Assembly: GCF_036898825.1 (NCBI RefSeq)
Contig: NZ_JARUND010000002.1
Span: forward strand, 3,720,001 to 3,784,000
Origin: Streptomyces sp. B21-083
Lineage (GTDB): Bacteria; Actinomycetota; Actinomycetes; Streptomycetales; Streptomycetaceae
Direction of reading: 5' to 3'
Length of the DNA: 64,000 nt
Below the pieces are notes generated by a model that worked only from the letters and a program-made list of their open reading frames with translations, had not been told where the DNA came from and made no database searches. Positions within the stretch are counted from its first letter, which is position 1. Every line of letters begins with the position of its first letter. The position numbers were made by a program, and so were the translations under genes. Below are positions 1 through 8,145 of the stretch, one piece after another.

Positions 1-105
1 CACAAACGCACCCCGATCCCACAGCCATCACCCCGACCAGCGATCACAGGCACACGCGTTCGCATCACCTCGGCGAAGCCGACAGCGGGTGAAGTCGGCT
101 CGCGG

Positions 106-966
106 TCAGCTCGCCGCGAGATCCCGATGGACGACCTTGGCGACGCCCTCGATGGTCGCGATGCCGTAGTTCCAGGTGCTGTTGCCCTGGCTGAGCACCG
201 TGATCATGTAGTCGTGGCCGCCACCCTTGAACGTGCCGACGCTGTGCACCCGCCAGCCGTTCGTCGCGCGTTCCAGCCAGCCGTTCTTGACGTGCACGGA
301 GACACCCGCGGGCGCGCCCTTCGGCGTGCCCCAGCGCTGGGAGGAGATGACCTCACTCATCAACTGCTGTATGTAGGCACGCGAGTTGTCGGTCAGCACC
401 GTGTTGGTGATGGTGGTGAGGGCCAGGAGCTTCTGCTCGTCACGGGCGGTGATCTGGGTGAGACCCCAGTAGCCGTTCGTGCCGGGCTTGGTCTGGGTCA
501 TGCCGGCCGCCGCGACGAAGTTCCTGATCTTCGTCAGACCCAGCTGGTTCCACAGCTTCGTGGTCGAGGCGTTGTCCGACTTGGTGATCATGGCCTTGGC
601 GAGACTCTTCTCGGTGGCCGTCAAAGCACGGTTGGTCTTCTGTGCGTCCCAGAGCAGGGTCGACAGGACGGTCACCTTGACGACGCTGGCGGAGTCGTAG
701 GCGGTCTGCGCCCGGTACACGCAGGTCGTCTTGGTGGACCGGTCGAAGACGCCGACACTGATGGAGCCCCGACGCCCGGAGAGAGCGGTGGTGATGTCTT
801 GCTTCAGCTTGGTGGCGAGGGCGGGCTTGGCGGACGTACAACTGACGGCCGCCGCAGCCGCGTTGGCGGGTGTCGCGGTGGCCGCGAGTGACAGCACGGT
901 GGCGGCGCAGACGGCGGCGCCCCCAAGTATGCGGGCACGCGCGGATCTGGATATGTGGTGAGTCAT
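106..966 (-). CDS. secreted class A beta-lactamase-like serine hydrolase
   Basis: A 286-residue protein with a Sec signal peptide: a basic start, a hydrophobic stretch at about residues 12-33, and a likely cleavage after the Ala-rich PANA motif. The serine hydrolase signatures are present: S94-V-V-K97 (SxxK), S130-D-N (SDN loop) and K227-N-G in place of the KTG box. This places it in the penicillin-binding fold of class A beta-lactamases acting outside the membrane. The altered KTG box and Streptomyces background suggest a beta-lactamase-related hydrolase or peptidase rather than a proven resistance enzyme. It stands alone, divergent from the next gene, with an ATG start at 966. Function is by family only. 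Confidence 0.85.
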   Translation of the reverse strand: MTHHISRSARARILGGAAVCAATVLSLAATATPANAAAAAVSCTSAKPALATKLKQDITTALSGRRGSISVGVFDRSTKTTCVYRAQTAYDSASVVKVTVLSTLLWDAQKTNRALTATEKSLAKAMITKSDNASTTKLWNQLGLTKIRNFVAAAGMTQTKPGTNGYWGLTQITARDEQKLLALTTITNTVLTDNSRAYIQQLMSEVISSQRWGTPKGAPAGVSVHVKNGWLERATNGWRVHSVGTFKGGGHDYMITVLSQGNSTWNYGIATIEGVAKVVHRDLAAS

Positions 967-1073
967 GGAGGTTCCCCATCCCCGTGAACGGCGTCAACGC
1001 GCCCCCGGCACGCTGGTCTCTCTGTGACCACGCGCGCATCCGAATGGTTGTACGCCAACTCGCACTATCTTTC

Positions 1074-1147
1074 GGACTTTTCTTGCGGACTTTTCGTGAG
1101 GACTTCTCTCGGGGACTTCTCGGACTTCCCTTGGGGACTTCTCTCAG
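1074..1147. repeat. 13-nt period GGACTT array (6 copies)
   Basis: GGACTT begins at 1074, 1087, 1100, 1113, 1122 and 1135. The spacing is 13 nt in four of five intervals and 9 nt once. The units vary after the core (GGACTTTTCGTGA, GGACTTCTCTCGG). The array sits in the gap between the divergent beta-lactamase-like and GT39 genes, so it could be slippage-derived or a cluster of protein sites. A related array with the same period lies at 50011-50061. Confidence 0.75.
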
Positions 1148-1247
1148 GGGAGGGCCATACCGCCCGAAACGCGCTGTTGCCCCGATTCACAGGTGGCCCC
1201 CAGCCACGCCACAGCGCGCACCCACCCCGCGTCCCGACGATTCGACG

Positions 1248-3512
1248 GTGACCTCTGCCACCGACCCCCTTCCCCACGCCCCGGAGCCCCCCGTCGCCGC
1301 CCATCCCGCGGCACCCATGGCTCCACCGGCCCCCACCCCGTCAGACACGCCCGAGAAGGCGCCGCGCTGGTCGCTCCCCGCGCTGCTCGCGATCATGTTG
1401 CTGGCCGGGGTCCTGTACTCCTGGAACCTCTCCTCCTCCGGCCTCAACAGCTTCTACAGCGCGGCCGTACTGAGCGGCACGCAGGGCTGGAAGGCGTGGT
1501 TCTTCGGCTCGCTCGACGCGGGGAACTTCCTCACGGTCGACAAGCCGCCCTTCGTCCTCATGGTCATGGGCCTGTCCTGCCGCGTGTTCGGCTACGGCAC
1601 CTGGCAGATGATGGCGCCGCTCATCGCGTCCGCGCTCGGCACCATCTGGATCCTGCACTCCTCCGTGAAGCGGGTGTTCGGTCACGCGGCGGCCACCTTG
1701 GCCGCGCTGGTCCTGGCGCTCACCCCGATCACCGTGGCCATCAACCGCGACAACAACCCCGACACACTGCTCGTCTGCCTGATGGTGGCGGGCGCGGCTC
1801 TCGCCCTGCGCGCCACCCGCGACGGCAGGCTGCTGCCGCTGCTCGGCTCGGCCGTGTGCTTCGGGCTCGCGTTCGACACGAAGATGCTCCAGGGCTATAT
1901 CGCCCTGCCCGCCGTCTTCGCGGTCTACCTGTACGCGGCCGACCTGGGCCTCGTGAAGCGGATCGTGAACCTGCTGCTCGCGGGCGTCGCGCTCGCGGTC
2001 TCCAGCTTCTGGTGGGCGACGGCCGTGTCCCTCGTACCGGCCGACGAACGCCCGTACATCGGCGGCTCGACGGACGGCAGCGCCTGGAACCTGATCATGG
2101 GCTACAACGGCCTCGGCCGTGTCCTCGGCGGCGAGGGCAACGGCGGGGGCGGCGGAGGCGGGGGCGGCGGCTTCTCCGGGACCGCCGGTATCGGCCGTAT
2201 GTTCAACGAGATCCTCGGCGGCCAGATCTCCTGGCTCATCCCCTTCGCGGGCATCGCGCTGGTGGGCGGCCTGGTGCTGGTCGGCCGAGCCCCGCGTACG
2301 GACGCGACCCGGGCCGCGCTGCTGATGTGGGGCGGCTGGACGCTGCTCCACTACCTCACCTTCGCCATGGCCGAAGGCACGATGCACCCGTACTACACGA
2401 CCGCCCTCGCGCCCGGCATCGCGGCGCTGTGCGGTGGCGGCGGAGTGCTCCTGCTGCGCGCGTTCCGCACCGACAAGCGGTGGGTGTGGGTGCTCCCGCT
2501 GGCCCTCGGCGTCACCGGCGTCTGGTCGGTCGTGCTGCTGCGCCGTACGTCCGACTGGAACGCGTGGCTGTGGCCGGCGATCGCCGTGGTCATGGCGCTG
2601 GCGATCACCGGTCTGCTGGTCTTCCGCACCGGGCGCCGAGTGCGGTTGCTGGCGGTGTCGGTGGTGGCGGCGATCGTCGCGGCGATGGCCGGCCCGGCCG
2701 CGTACGCCCTGGCGGAGACCTCCGCGACGGGCGGCGGCATGGGCGGCACGAACCCGACGGCCGGCCCTTCGACGGGCGGCGGAATGGGCGGCCCCGGGGG
2801 CGGTGGCGGTCGCGCGGGCGGCGGCTTCCCCGGCGGCAGCGGCGACCCTGGCCGGCAGAACGGTCAGCCTTCGCAGGGACAGCAGCAGGGCGGTCAGATG
2901 GGTACGCCGCCCAGTGGCGGTATGCCCAGCGGAGCACCCGGCGGCACCGGCCAGCAGGACAGCGGCACGGGCACGCCTCCGAGCGGCACGGGCGGCACCG
3001 GTGACACGAACGCCGAGGCCGACGGTCAGCAGCAGGGCGGGCAGCCCGGCGGCATGGGTGGCGGGGGTTTGGGCGGTGGCGGCGGCATGAGCGGCGGCGC
3101 CGACAGCCAGCTGATCACGTATCTGAAGAAGCACCAGGACGGCGCCAAGTGGCTGCTGGCGGTGTCCGGTTCGCAGAGTGCGGCGCAGCTGATCCTGAGC
3201 AGCGGCGAGCCGGTGATCTCCATGTGGGGCTGGTCCGGCACCGACAAGGCGATGACCCTGGCCAGGCTCAAGGAGCTGGTGAAGAAGGGCGAGTTGCACT
3301 ACATCCAGCTCGGCGGCGGCATGGGCGGCGGAGGCGGCGCGGGCGGCGCCGACCTCAGCTCGGAGGTCACGGCCTGGGTGCAGAAGAACGGTACGGCGGT
3401 CAAGGAGAGCGAGTACAGCAGCGGCACCAGCAACAACAGCGCGACGACGGAGTCCGGCAGCACACAGTCCACGTCGTCGATCTACCGTCTGGACGCGTCG
3501 GACGTCAGCTGA
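1248..3512 (+). CDS. GT39-family membrane glycosyltransferase (ArnT/PMT-like)
   Basis: An integral membrane glycosyltransferase of about 754 residues. The N-terminal half has many hydrophobic helices. The GT39 landmarks are the first extracytoplasmic loop with FFGSLDAGNFLTVDKPP (acidic DKPP motif) and the following INRDNNPD motif. Such enzymes use a polyprenyl-phosphate sugar to glycosylate lipids or proteins outside the membrane. Two Gly-rich tracts are notable: a run of ten glycines in a loop near 2140-2170 and a long Gly/Gln/Ser-rich linker at about 2740-3100, followed by a conserved C-terminal domain (SGSQSAAQLILSSG, then LHYIQLGGG). The start is uncertain: GTG 1248 or ATG 1317, neither with a clear Shine-Dalgarno. 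The acceptor is unknown. Confidence 0.85.
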   Translation: MTSATDPLPHAPEPPVAAHPAAPMAPPAPTPSDTPEKAPRWSLPALLAIMLLAGVLYSWNLSSSGLNSFYSAAVLSGTQGWKAWFFGSLDAGNFLTVDKPPFVLMVMGLSCRVFGYGTWQMMAPLIASALGTIWILHSSVKRVFGHAAATLAALVLALTPITVAINRDNNPDTLLVCLMVAGAALALRATRDGRLLPLLGSAVCFGLAFDTKMLQGYIALPAVFAVYLYAADLGLVKRIVNLLLAGVALAVSSFWWATAVSLVPADERPYIGGSTDGSAWNLIMGYNGLGRVLGGEGNGGGGGGGGGGFSGTAGIGRMFNEILGGQISWLIPFAGIALVGGLVLVGRAPRTDATRAALLMWGGWTLLHYLTFAMAEGTMHPYYTTALAPGIAALCGGGGVLLLRAFRTDKRWVWVLPLALGVTGVWSVVLLRRTSDWNAWLWPAIAVVMALAITGLLVFRTGRRVRLLAVSVVAAIVAAMAGPAAYALAETSATGGGMGGTNPTAGPSTGGGMGGPGGGGGRAGGGFPGGSGDPGRQNGQPSQGQQQGGQMGTPPSGGMPSGAPGGTGQQDSGTGTPPSGTGGTGDTNAEADGQQQGGQPGGMGGGGLGGGGGMSGGADSQLITYLKKHQDGAKWLLAVSGSQSAAQLILSSGEPVISMWGWSGTDKAMTLARLKELVKKGELHYIQLGGGMGGGGGAGGADLSSEVTAWVQKNGTAVKESEYSSGTSNNSATTESGSTQSTSSIYRLDASDVS

Positions 3513-3547
3513 GCCCGACCGACACCGACTGACAGCGACCGAACCCC

Positions 3548-3585
3548 GAGTGGCCCCTGACCGCGACGCCGGTAAGGGGCCACTC
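3548..3585 (+). terminator. intrinsic terminator after the GT39 gene
   Basis: An 11-bp perfect inverted repeat (arms 3548-3558 and 3575-3585, GAGTGGCCCCT) lies 35 bp after the GT39 stop codon. Confidence 0.7.
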
Positions 3586-3746
3586 CCGTGTCCACGGGCT
3601 CTACGCGCGTCAAATCACGGCGAAATCACCCGAGTTGCCGGATCACGTCACTCAACAGACACACGCAGTTCATTGCCTGAAACGCATGTCCATGTCACGC
3701 TCCCGGATGTCTCCCCCATTCGACACGCGTAGAACGGACACCCCCG

Positions 3747-4556
3747 ATGCCCGCGACGCAGATACGCACCCTCCGCTGGAAGACGGTGGCACTCGCCACG
3801 TCGACCGTCCTGGCCGCCCTCGCCATCCCCACGATGACCGCCACCCCGGCGGGCGCGACGACGACGGCGTACGACTCCACGTACTACAAGAACGCGATCG
3901 GCAAGACCGGTACGAGCCTCAAGTCCTCGCTGCACACGATCATCAGCAGCCAGACGAAGATCTCGTACTCCGCGGTCTGGAACGCCCTCAAGGTCACCGA
4001 CCAGGACCCGAACAACAGCAACAACGTGATCCTGCTGTACAGCGGTGTCTCACGCGCCAAGTCCCTCAACGGCGGCGACGTCGGCGACTGGAACCGCGAG
4101 CACACCTGGGCCAAGTCCCACGGCGACTTCGGCGAGGCGACCGGCCCCGGCACGGACCTGCACCACCTGCGCCCGGCGGATGTCCAGGTCAACAGCATCC
4201 GCGGCAACCTGGACTTCGACAACGGCGGCAGCGCCGTCACCAACGGCGGCGGCAGCACCGTCGACTCCGACTCCTTCGCGCCGCGCGCCGCGGACCGAGG
4301 CGACGTCGCCCGCATGATCCTCTACATGGCCGTGCGCTACGAGGGCGACGACGGCTGGGCCGACCTGGAGCCCAACGAGAAGGTCGGCAACGGCTCCAAC
4401 CCCTACATGGGCAAGCTCTCCGTACTCAAGGCCTGGAGCGAGGCGGACCCGCCCAGCGCCTTCGAGGAGAAGCGCAACCAGGTCATCTACGACACCTACC
4501 AGCACAACCGCAACCCGTTCATCGACCACCCTGAGTGGGTCGAGGCGATCTGGTAG
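3747..4556 (+). CDS. secreted endonuclease I family nuclease
   Basis: A 269-residue protein with a Sec signal peptide (hydrophobic residues about 15-31, cleavage near PAGA). The Endonuclease_1 (PF04231, beta-beta-alpha-metal) signatures are visible: DWNREHTWAKSHG at about 114-126 with the catalytic His, TDLHHLRPAD at 136-145, and NSIRGNLDFDNG at 149-160 with the metal-binding Asn. It is expected to degrade DNA outside the cell, for nutrient scavenging or in mycelial development. No convincing Shine-Dalgarno precedes ATG 3747. It is a single gene flanked by strong terminators on both sides. Confidence 0.85.
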   Translation: MPATQIRTLRWKTVALATSTVLAALAIPTMTATPAGATTTAYDSTYYKNAIGKTGTSLKSSLHTIISSQTKISYSAVWNALKVTDQDPNNSNNVILLYSGVSRAKSLNGGDVGDWNREHTWAKSHGDFGEATGPGTDLHHLRPADVQVNSIRGNLDFDNGGSAVTNGGGSTVDSDSFAPRAADRGDVARMILYMAVRYEGDDGWADLEPNEKVGNGSNPYMGKLSVLKAWSEADPPSAFEEKRNQVIYDTYQHNRNPFIDHPEWVEAIW

Positions 4557-4585
4557 TAGTTCCTTCTCACTCTGAACTCACGCTG

Positions 4586-4612
4586 AACGCCCCGTAATCC
4601 ACGGGGCGTTCA
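4586..4612. terminator. bidirectional terminator
   Basis: A perfect 11-bp stem (arms 4586-4596 and 4602-4612) with a 5-nt loop lies between the convergent endonuclease gene and the DUF6585 remnant. Confidence 0.8.
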
Positions 4613-4635
4613 AGTGCGTCACCGACCGGTACCGG

Positions 4636-5159
4636 CTATTTGCGGTAGAGGTTCTCGGCGATGGCCAGGAAGAGGTGGAGATTCGTGACGCCGCTGGCCG
4701 GGACGGTGAACCAGGGGCTGGACGTGCCGTACTTCATGACGTGGACCGCGCCTCCCTTCACCTGGACCCCATGGACCTCGGACCATGGAAGAGGTTTCTT
4801 CCCACGGATGACCACGCCCGTGCGCGAGACCGTGAAAGAACCGAAGTCGACCGTCCCGTCCGCACGCACCGAGTCCAGGACCGCCTGCCCCTGGGCCCGG
4901 AGTATCGCTTCCTGCAGCAACGGCCCCCACGTCTCGGGTCTCTCGTAGAACTCCGTGATCTCCATGCCGCCGAAGCTCGGGGCGGATATGGAGTAGACGT
5001 ACTTGGTGGGGGTGGGGATGCCGTTGACGATCAGTTGGGTGATGTCCTGGTACAGCTTCGCGGAATCCCAGCGGAAGGCGGTCATACCGTCCCCGAACTG
5101 CGGTTGCACGATCATGCCGTGCTCGAACAGGTGGAGACGCTTGGATGCCTGCTTCCTGG
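4636..5159 (-). pseudogene. DUF6585-like protein, 5' end removed by the TnpB element
   Basis: The reading frame encodes a DUF6585-type C-terminal portion: KRLHLFEHGMIVQ near the break, then TAFRWDSAKLYQDI, YVYSISAPSFGGMEITEFYERPE and the DGTVDFGSFTVSRTGVVIRGKKPLPWSEVHGVQV block typical of the family. The frame stays open upstream to an ATG at 5292, but residues encoded above about 5160 derive from the end of the TnpB element and are rich in Pro/Arg, so the native N terminus is missing. I could not find the lost 5' part beyond the element. A chimeric protein started inside the element is possible. The family function is unknown. Confidence 0.7.
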
Positions 5160-5330
5160 TCAACGTACCCGGGACTGAAGTCCTGGGCTTGCAGAGCGGG
5201 CGCCACTGGTTGTGGTGCTGCGCTTGCATCCGGTCCCACGCCCGGGTTCGGGGGGTGGGTCTGGGGCGGTTGACTGCGCCCCGCGTCGCCACAACTCTTC
5301 CGCGCGTGCGCGGATGTTGCGGGAGCTGTT
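5160..5330 (-). ncRNA. candidate omega RNA of TnpB
   Basis: In IS605-type elements the omega RNA covers the 3' end of tnpB and the right end. Here the right end carries a 9-bp hairpin (5168-5187, one G-T pair) and terminal TTGAC. The bases beyond it (below 5160) would be the guide, which is DUF6585 coding sequence. The 5' boundary is a guess. Confidence 0.4.
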
Positions 5331-6413
5331 GCGGTCTGCGTGATCAACGAATCCGCAGGACCGGCACGCGAACCAGGCCTGGGAGACCCGGTTCGCCTTG
5401 TCGATGTGGCCGCATTCGGCGCAGGTGCGGGAGGTGTACGCCGGATCGACGTACACCACCGGCACCCCTGCCTTACGGGCCTTGTACGCGATGAACGACC
5501 CCAGCTGGGCGAAGCTCCAGCTGGAGTGGGTGGCCCGTTGGGGCTTGCGAAGCCGTACCCGTTCACGGATGCCGCCCAGGTCTTCCAGGGCGATTCCGCG
5601 TCCGGTGCGTTCTGCCTCGGCCACCACATGCTTCGCGATCTTGTGGTTGATGTCCTTCGCCCGCCGCGCCTCCTTGCGCCGCCGTTTCTTCAGGCGGCGC
5701 CTGGCGGACGGGGTGTTCTTCTTCTGCAGCTTGGTCCGCAGTGTGCGTTCACGCAGCCGCCCCCGATTGAGTTCACGCCCGGCCATGATCTGGCCGTCAC
5801 TCGTGGTGGCGATGTTCACGATCCCCAGGTCGATGCCGAGGAAGCCGTCGGGGTCGGTGTTCAGGGGTGCTTCGGGGATCTCGCAGGTGGCCTGCAGAAA
5901 CCACATGCCGTCCCGCGCGACGAGGTCGGACTCGCCCTTGCGGTACAAGGCCAGGCGGGCCAGCTGCTCCGGGGAAGCGGTGAACGCCACCTGCTTCATC
6001 CGCCCGGACAGGGTCCACAGGGAGACGGTCCGGTCGGTGATCTGCCAGGACAGCATCCGGTCGTCATAAGGCTGAGCACCCTCGGCCCGAAACGTGATCG
6101 GCTTCTCCGCCGCCCGCCGGTAACGCTTCGACCACGGCCTGCCCAGATTCCCGGCCTTCAGATTCGAGGCCAGCGTCCGGTAGGCGTCACAGGTCTTCTT
6201 GACGGTGTGCTGGGCGGCCTGCGCCCCCAAACCCCACCGCTGCCTGATCTCGGCGTAGGTGTGCTCACGCAGCGCGAAGTTCCGCTTCGCATCCTTGGCG
6301 AAGGCGACCTCGGACGCCCAGGACGCGGCCTCGTTGCAGGCGTGCAGGGTCGCCTCAAGTGCCGCCGCCTGTATGGGCGTCGGTAGCAGCTTGACCTGCA
6401 CCACCAGCTTCAT
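5160..6413 (-). CDS. tnpB: TnpB RNA-guided nuclease (IS605 OrfB family)
   Basis: A 417-residue TnpB from ATG 6413 (MKLVVQVKLLPTP, the family start); 16 further upstream codons are probably not used. The N-terminal helix-turn-helix/WED region is followed by a RuvC domain with an intact triad: D195 (GIDLGIVN), E277 (ALEDLGG) and D360 (DHADRN). The four-Cys zinc finger (C331, C334, C350, C353) is complete. TnpB cuts DNA next to a target motif using an omega RNA encoded at the element's 3' end and helps retain the transposon. There is no tnpA Y1 transposase, so mobility would need help in trans. The TGA stop lies in the terminal TTGAC of the right end, so the coding frame runs through the end hairpin. 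Confidence 0.92.
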   Translation of the reverse strand: MKLVVQVKLLPTPIQAAALEATLHACNEAASWASEVAFAKDAKRNFALREHTYAEIRQRWGLGAQAAQHTVKKTCDAYRTLASNLKAGNLGRPWSKRYRRAAEKPITFRAEGAQPYDDRMLSWQITDRTVSLWTLSGRMKQVAFTASPEQLARLALYRKGESDLVARDGMWFLQATCEIPEAPLNTDPDGFLGIDLGIVNIATTSDGQIMAGRELNRGRLRERTLRTKLQKKNTPSARRRLKKRRRKEARRAKDINHKIAKHVVAEAERTGRGIALEDLGGIRERVRLRKPQRATHSSWSFAQLGSFIAYKARKAGVPVVYVDPAYTSRTCAECGHIDKANRVSQAWFACRSCGFVDHADRNSSRNIRARAEELWRRGAQSTAPDPPPEPGRGTGCKRSTTTSGARSASPGLQSRVR

Positions 6414-6508
6414 GACACCCGAACCTACACACCCCTCCGTACACACAGACGTCTTCCGCACAACCGTCCCACCATCCAGCGATCCGTCGACTGCACGTTC
6501 GAACTACC

Positions 6509-6578
6509 CCGGCTCCGCCGGACAGCCCCACGGGCGCTCCGCGCCCGAACTCCCGGACACCGCGACGCTCCGCGTCGC
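6509..6578 (-). other. three tandem GGA-triloop hairpins upstream of tnpB
   Basis: Three perfect inverted repeats, each with a 3-nt loop, read GGA on the minus strand: 6509-6521 (5-bp stem), 6531-6547 (7-bp stem) and 6562-6578 (7-bp stem). They would lie in the 5' leader of the tnpB transcript or in a neighbouring element's end. The region 6414-6814 has no convincing gene apart from these structures. Confidence 0.7.
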
Positions 6579-6594
6579 CACCACACGATGCGAT

Positions 6595-6640
6595 TCCTCC
6601 CAGCCTTAAACGCCTGGGGTTCCTCACAAGAATCTCGCTG
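6595..6640 (-). repeat. relic right end of a second TnpB-type element
   Basis: Read on the minus strand, a hairpin with CCCAG/CTGGG arms (6599-6603 with 6614-6618) is bracketed by GAGGAAC and GGAATC. This arrangement resembles the right-end hairpin of IS605-family elements. It is in the same orientation as the intact tnpB but upstream of it, so it would belong to another, mostly lost, copy. Confidence 0.35.
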
Positions 6641-6814
6641 AAGTTCGGGAAGCGGCCCAGCCACCAGAAGCACACCAGTCCGGGGACTTCGCCACTTGAA
6701 CCAGTCCCACGGACAAGGTGCGCGACACGACCCTCCCCTGCACTCACTCCCACTCACCAGAACGCTCTTGAACGCACTCCAGCGGTAGCAGCTCCAAACC
6801 CCTCCTGCCTCCCC

Positions 6815-7234
6815 ACGGCCGCCGGCATCACAACAGCCGTACTACGGGAGGACGAACTGCTCGTCGCCCTCCACCGCGAACACCCCCTGGCAGGAGCGGA
6901 GTCGGTCGACCTGCGCGACCTGCGCGACGAGACCTGGCTCCAGGACACGTACGGCGACCGCCCCACCATGCTCGCCGACGCCTGCGCCCGGGCCGGCTTC
7001 AGCCCCCGCAAAATCATCAGAATCGCGGAGTGGACAGGCAAGTTCGGCTACGTCGCCGCAGGCCTGGGAGTGGCCCTCGTCCCGTCACTGGCCACCTGGG
7101 CGCTCCCGGCCGAACTCGCCCTGTGCCGAGTCACCGACCCGGCGCTCCGCCGCACGGTCCACATGGCGTTGCCTGCCGCCCCGCTGCCGGCGGCACTGAA
7201 ACTCGGGGAGTTGCTGCGGGGCGCCACGGGCTGA
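6815..7234 (+). pseudogene. 5'-truncated LysR-family regulator
   Basis: The frame from about 6815 reads TAAGITTAVLREDELLVAL, then HREHPLAGAESVDLRDLRDE, and ends AALKLGELLRGATG. This is the C-terminal lobe of a LysR effector-binding domain. The N-terminal winged helix-turn-helix and the first half of the sensor domain are missing, and the sequence upstream is mobile-element debris. The internal ATG at 6968 could start only an 88-residue fragment. It is best read as a regulator destroyed by rearrangement at the TnpB site. Confidence 0.75.
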
Positions 7235-7339
7235 ACCGTCTCCCAGGCCAGATACGACAGGGCGACCCTCTCGGCCGGAAGGGACGGGGCAGGCGTTTAA
7301 TCGGATGTGCGTGCAGCGCGGAGTTGTTAGGTTCGCCGT

Positions 7340-8071
7340 GTGCCGAAGCTGAATCAGATCATCGCCGTCGAAAAGGGCGTCAAGTCCAAGGCTCTCCAGG
7401 AGCTCACCCAGGCTCACCAGGACGTGCAGAAGCCCGCCCTGCTGGCCGGCATCTCCCGGACCTACCAGCCCAAGGACGAGGAGGGCGAGCAGTTGCCGCC
7501 CGAGTCCACGCGGGTGCAGATCAAGGCCGAGGACGCTCTGCGGGCGACCGCCGGGACGCTGACGCGGCTCTTCGACGTGACCGCCACGAAGGACTGGGCG
7601 AACCGGTCTGCGGTCGCGGACGTGGTGGTCGACGGTACGGTGCTGTTGCCCCAGGTGCCCGTCCCGTACCTGCTGTTCCTGGAGAAGCAACTCACCGACC
7701 TGCACACCTTCGTGCGCAAGCTGCCGGTGCTCGACGCCTCCGAGTCGTGGAACCTGGACCCCTCGACGGACTCGTGGAAGACGGACCCGGTGCGGACCAT
7801 CCGCACGAAGAAGGTTCCGCGCAACCACGTGAAGGCCGAGGCCACGGAGAAGCACCCGGCGCAGGTCGAGGTGTACTACGAGGACGTCCCGGTCGGTTAC
7901 TGGACCACGGTGAAGTTCTCCGGCGCGCTGCCCGCCCGGCGGGTCAACGAGCTCCTCGACCGCGTCGAGAAGCTCCAGCAGTCCGTCAAGTTCGCCCGCG
8001 AGGAGGCGAACAACACCGAGGTCACCGACCAGCGGGTCGGCGACGCGGTGTTCGGCTACCTCTTCCGGTAG
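7340..8071 (+). CDS. conserved hypothetical protein (DUF7873-like)
   Basis: A 243-residue soluble protein starting at GTG 7340 (MPKLNQIIAVEKGVKSK). It is charged, with no signal peptide or membrane segment. It has a helical N terminus, a central region with DWANRSAVADVVVDG, a segment KTDPVRTIRTKKVPRNHVKAEATEKHPAQ rich in Lys/Arg, and a C-terminal helical tail ending FGYLFR. The family is frequent in Streptomyces, and I know no assigned function. The basic middle part could bind nucleic acid. It is followed by a hairpin (8084-8104) and then directly, in the same direction, by two permuted tRNA-like modules, which raises the question of a functional link. Confidence 0.8.
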   Translation: MPKLNQIIAVEKGVKSKALQELTQAHQDVQKPALLAGISRTYQPKDEEGEQLPPESTRVQIKAEDALRATAGTLTRLFDVTATKDWANRSAVADVVVDGTVLLPQVPVPYLLFLEKQLTDLHTFVRKLPVLDASESWNLDPSTDSWKTDPVRTIRTKKVPRNHVKAEATEKHPAQVEVYYEDVPVGYWTTVKFSGALPARRVNELLDRVEKLQQSVKFAREEANNTEVTDQRVGDAVFGYLFR

Positions 8072-8083
8072 CCCCCACATACG

Positions 8084-8104
8084 CCCTCCGTCGCGAGCGG
8101 AGGG
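8084..8104 (+). terminator. hairpin between the DUF7873-like gene and tRNA-like modules
   Basis: A perfect 7-bp stem (8084-8090 with 8098-8104) and 7-nt loop lie 13 bp after the stop codon. No T tract follows, so it may be a weak terminator or a processing site. Confidence 0.5.
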
Positions 8105-8145
8105 TGCGCGATGAGCGCAAGCTGAAACTGATGTTGAAGCTGATC

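Larger units (their letters stand above)
5160..6640 (-). mobile_element. TnpB-only IS605-type element inside a DUF6585 gene
   Basis: The element is oriented leftward. Its right end is well defined: the subterminal hairpin at 5168-5187 and the terminal TTGAC at 5159-5163, followed directly by DUF6585 codons. The left end is not certain. It lies somewhere above 6413, and the segment 6414-6640 holds three short hairpins and a relic of another right end. No terminal inverted repeats or target duplication are expected for this family. Confidence 0.6.

Noticed and set aside
5160..5292. An intact DUF6585 protein started at 5292
   Set aside because: The first 45 residues derive from the TnpB element end and do not look like the family N terminus.
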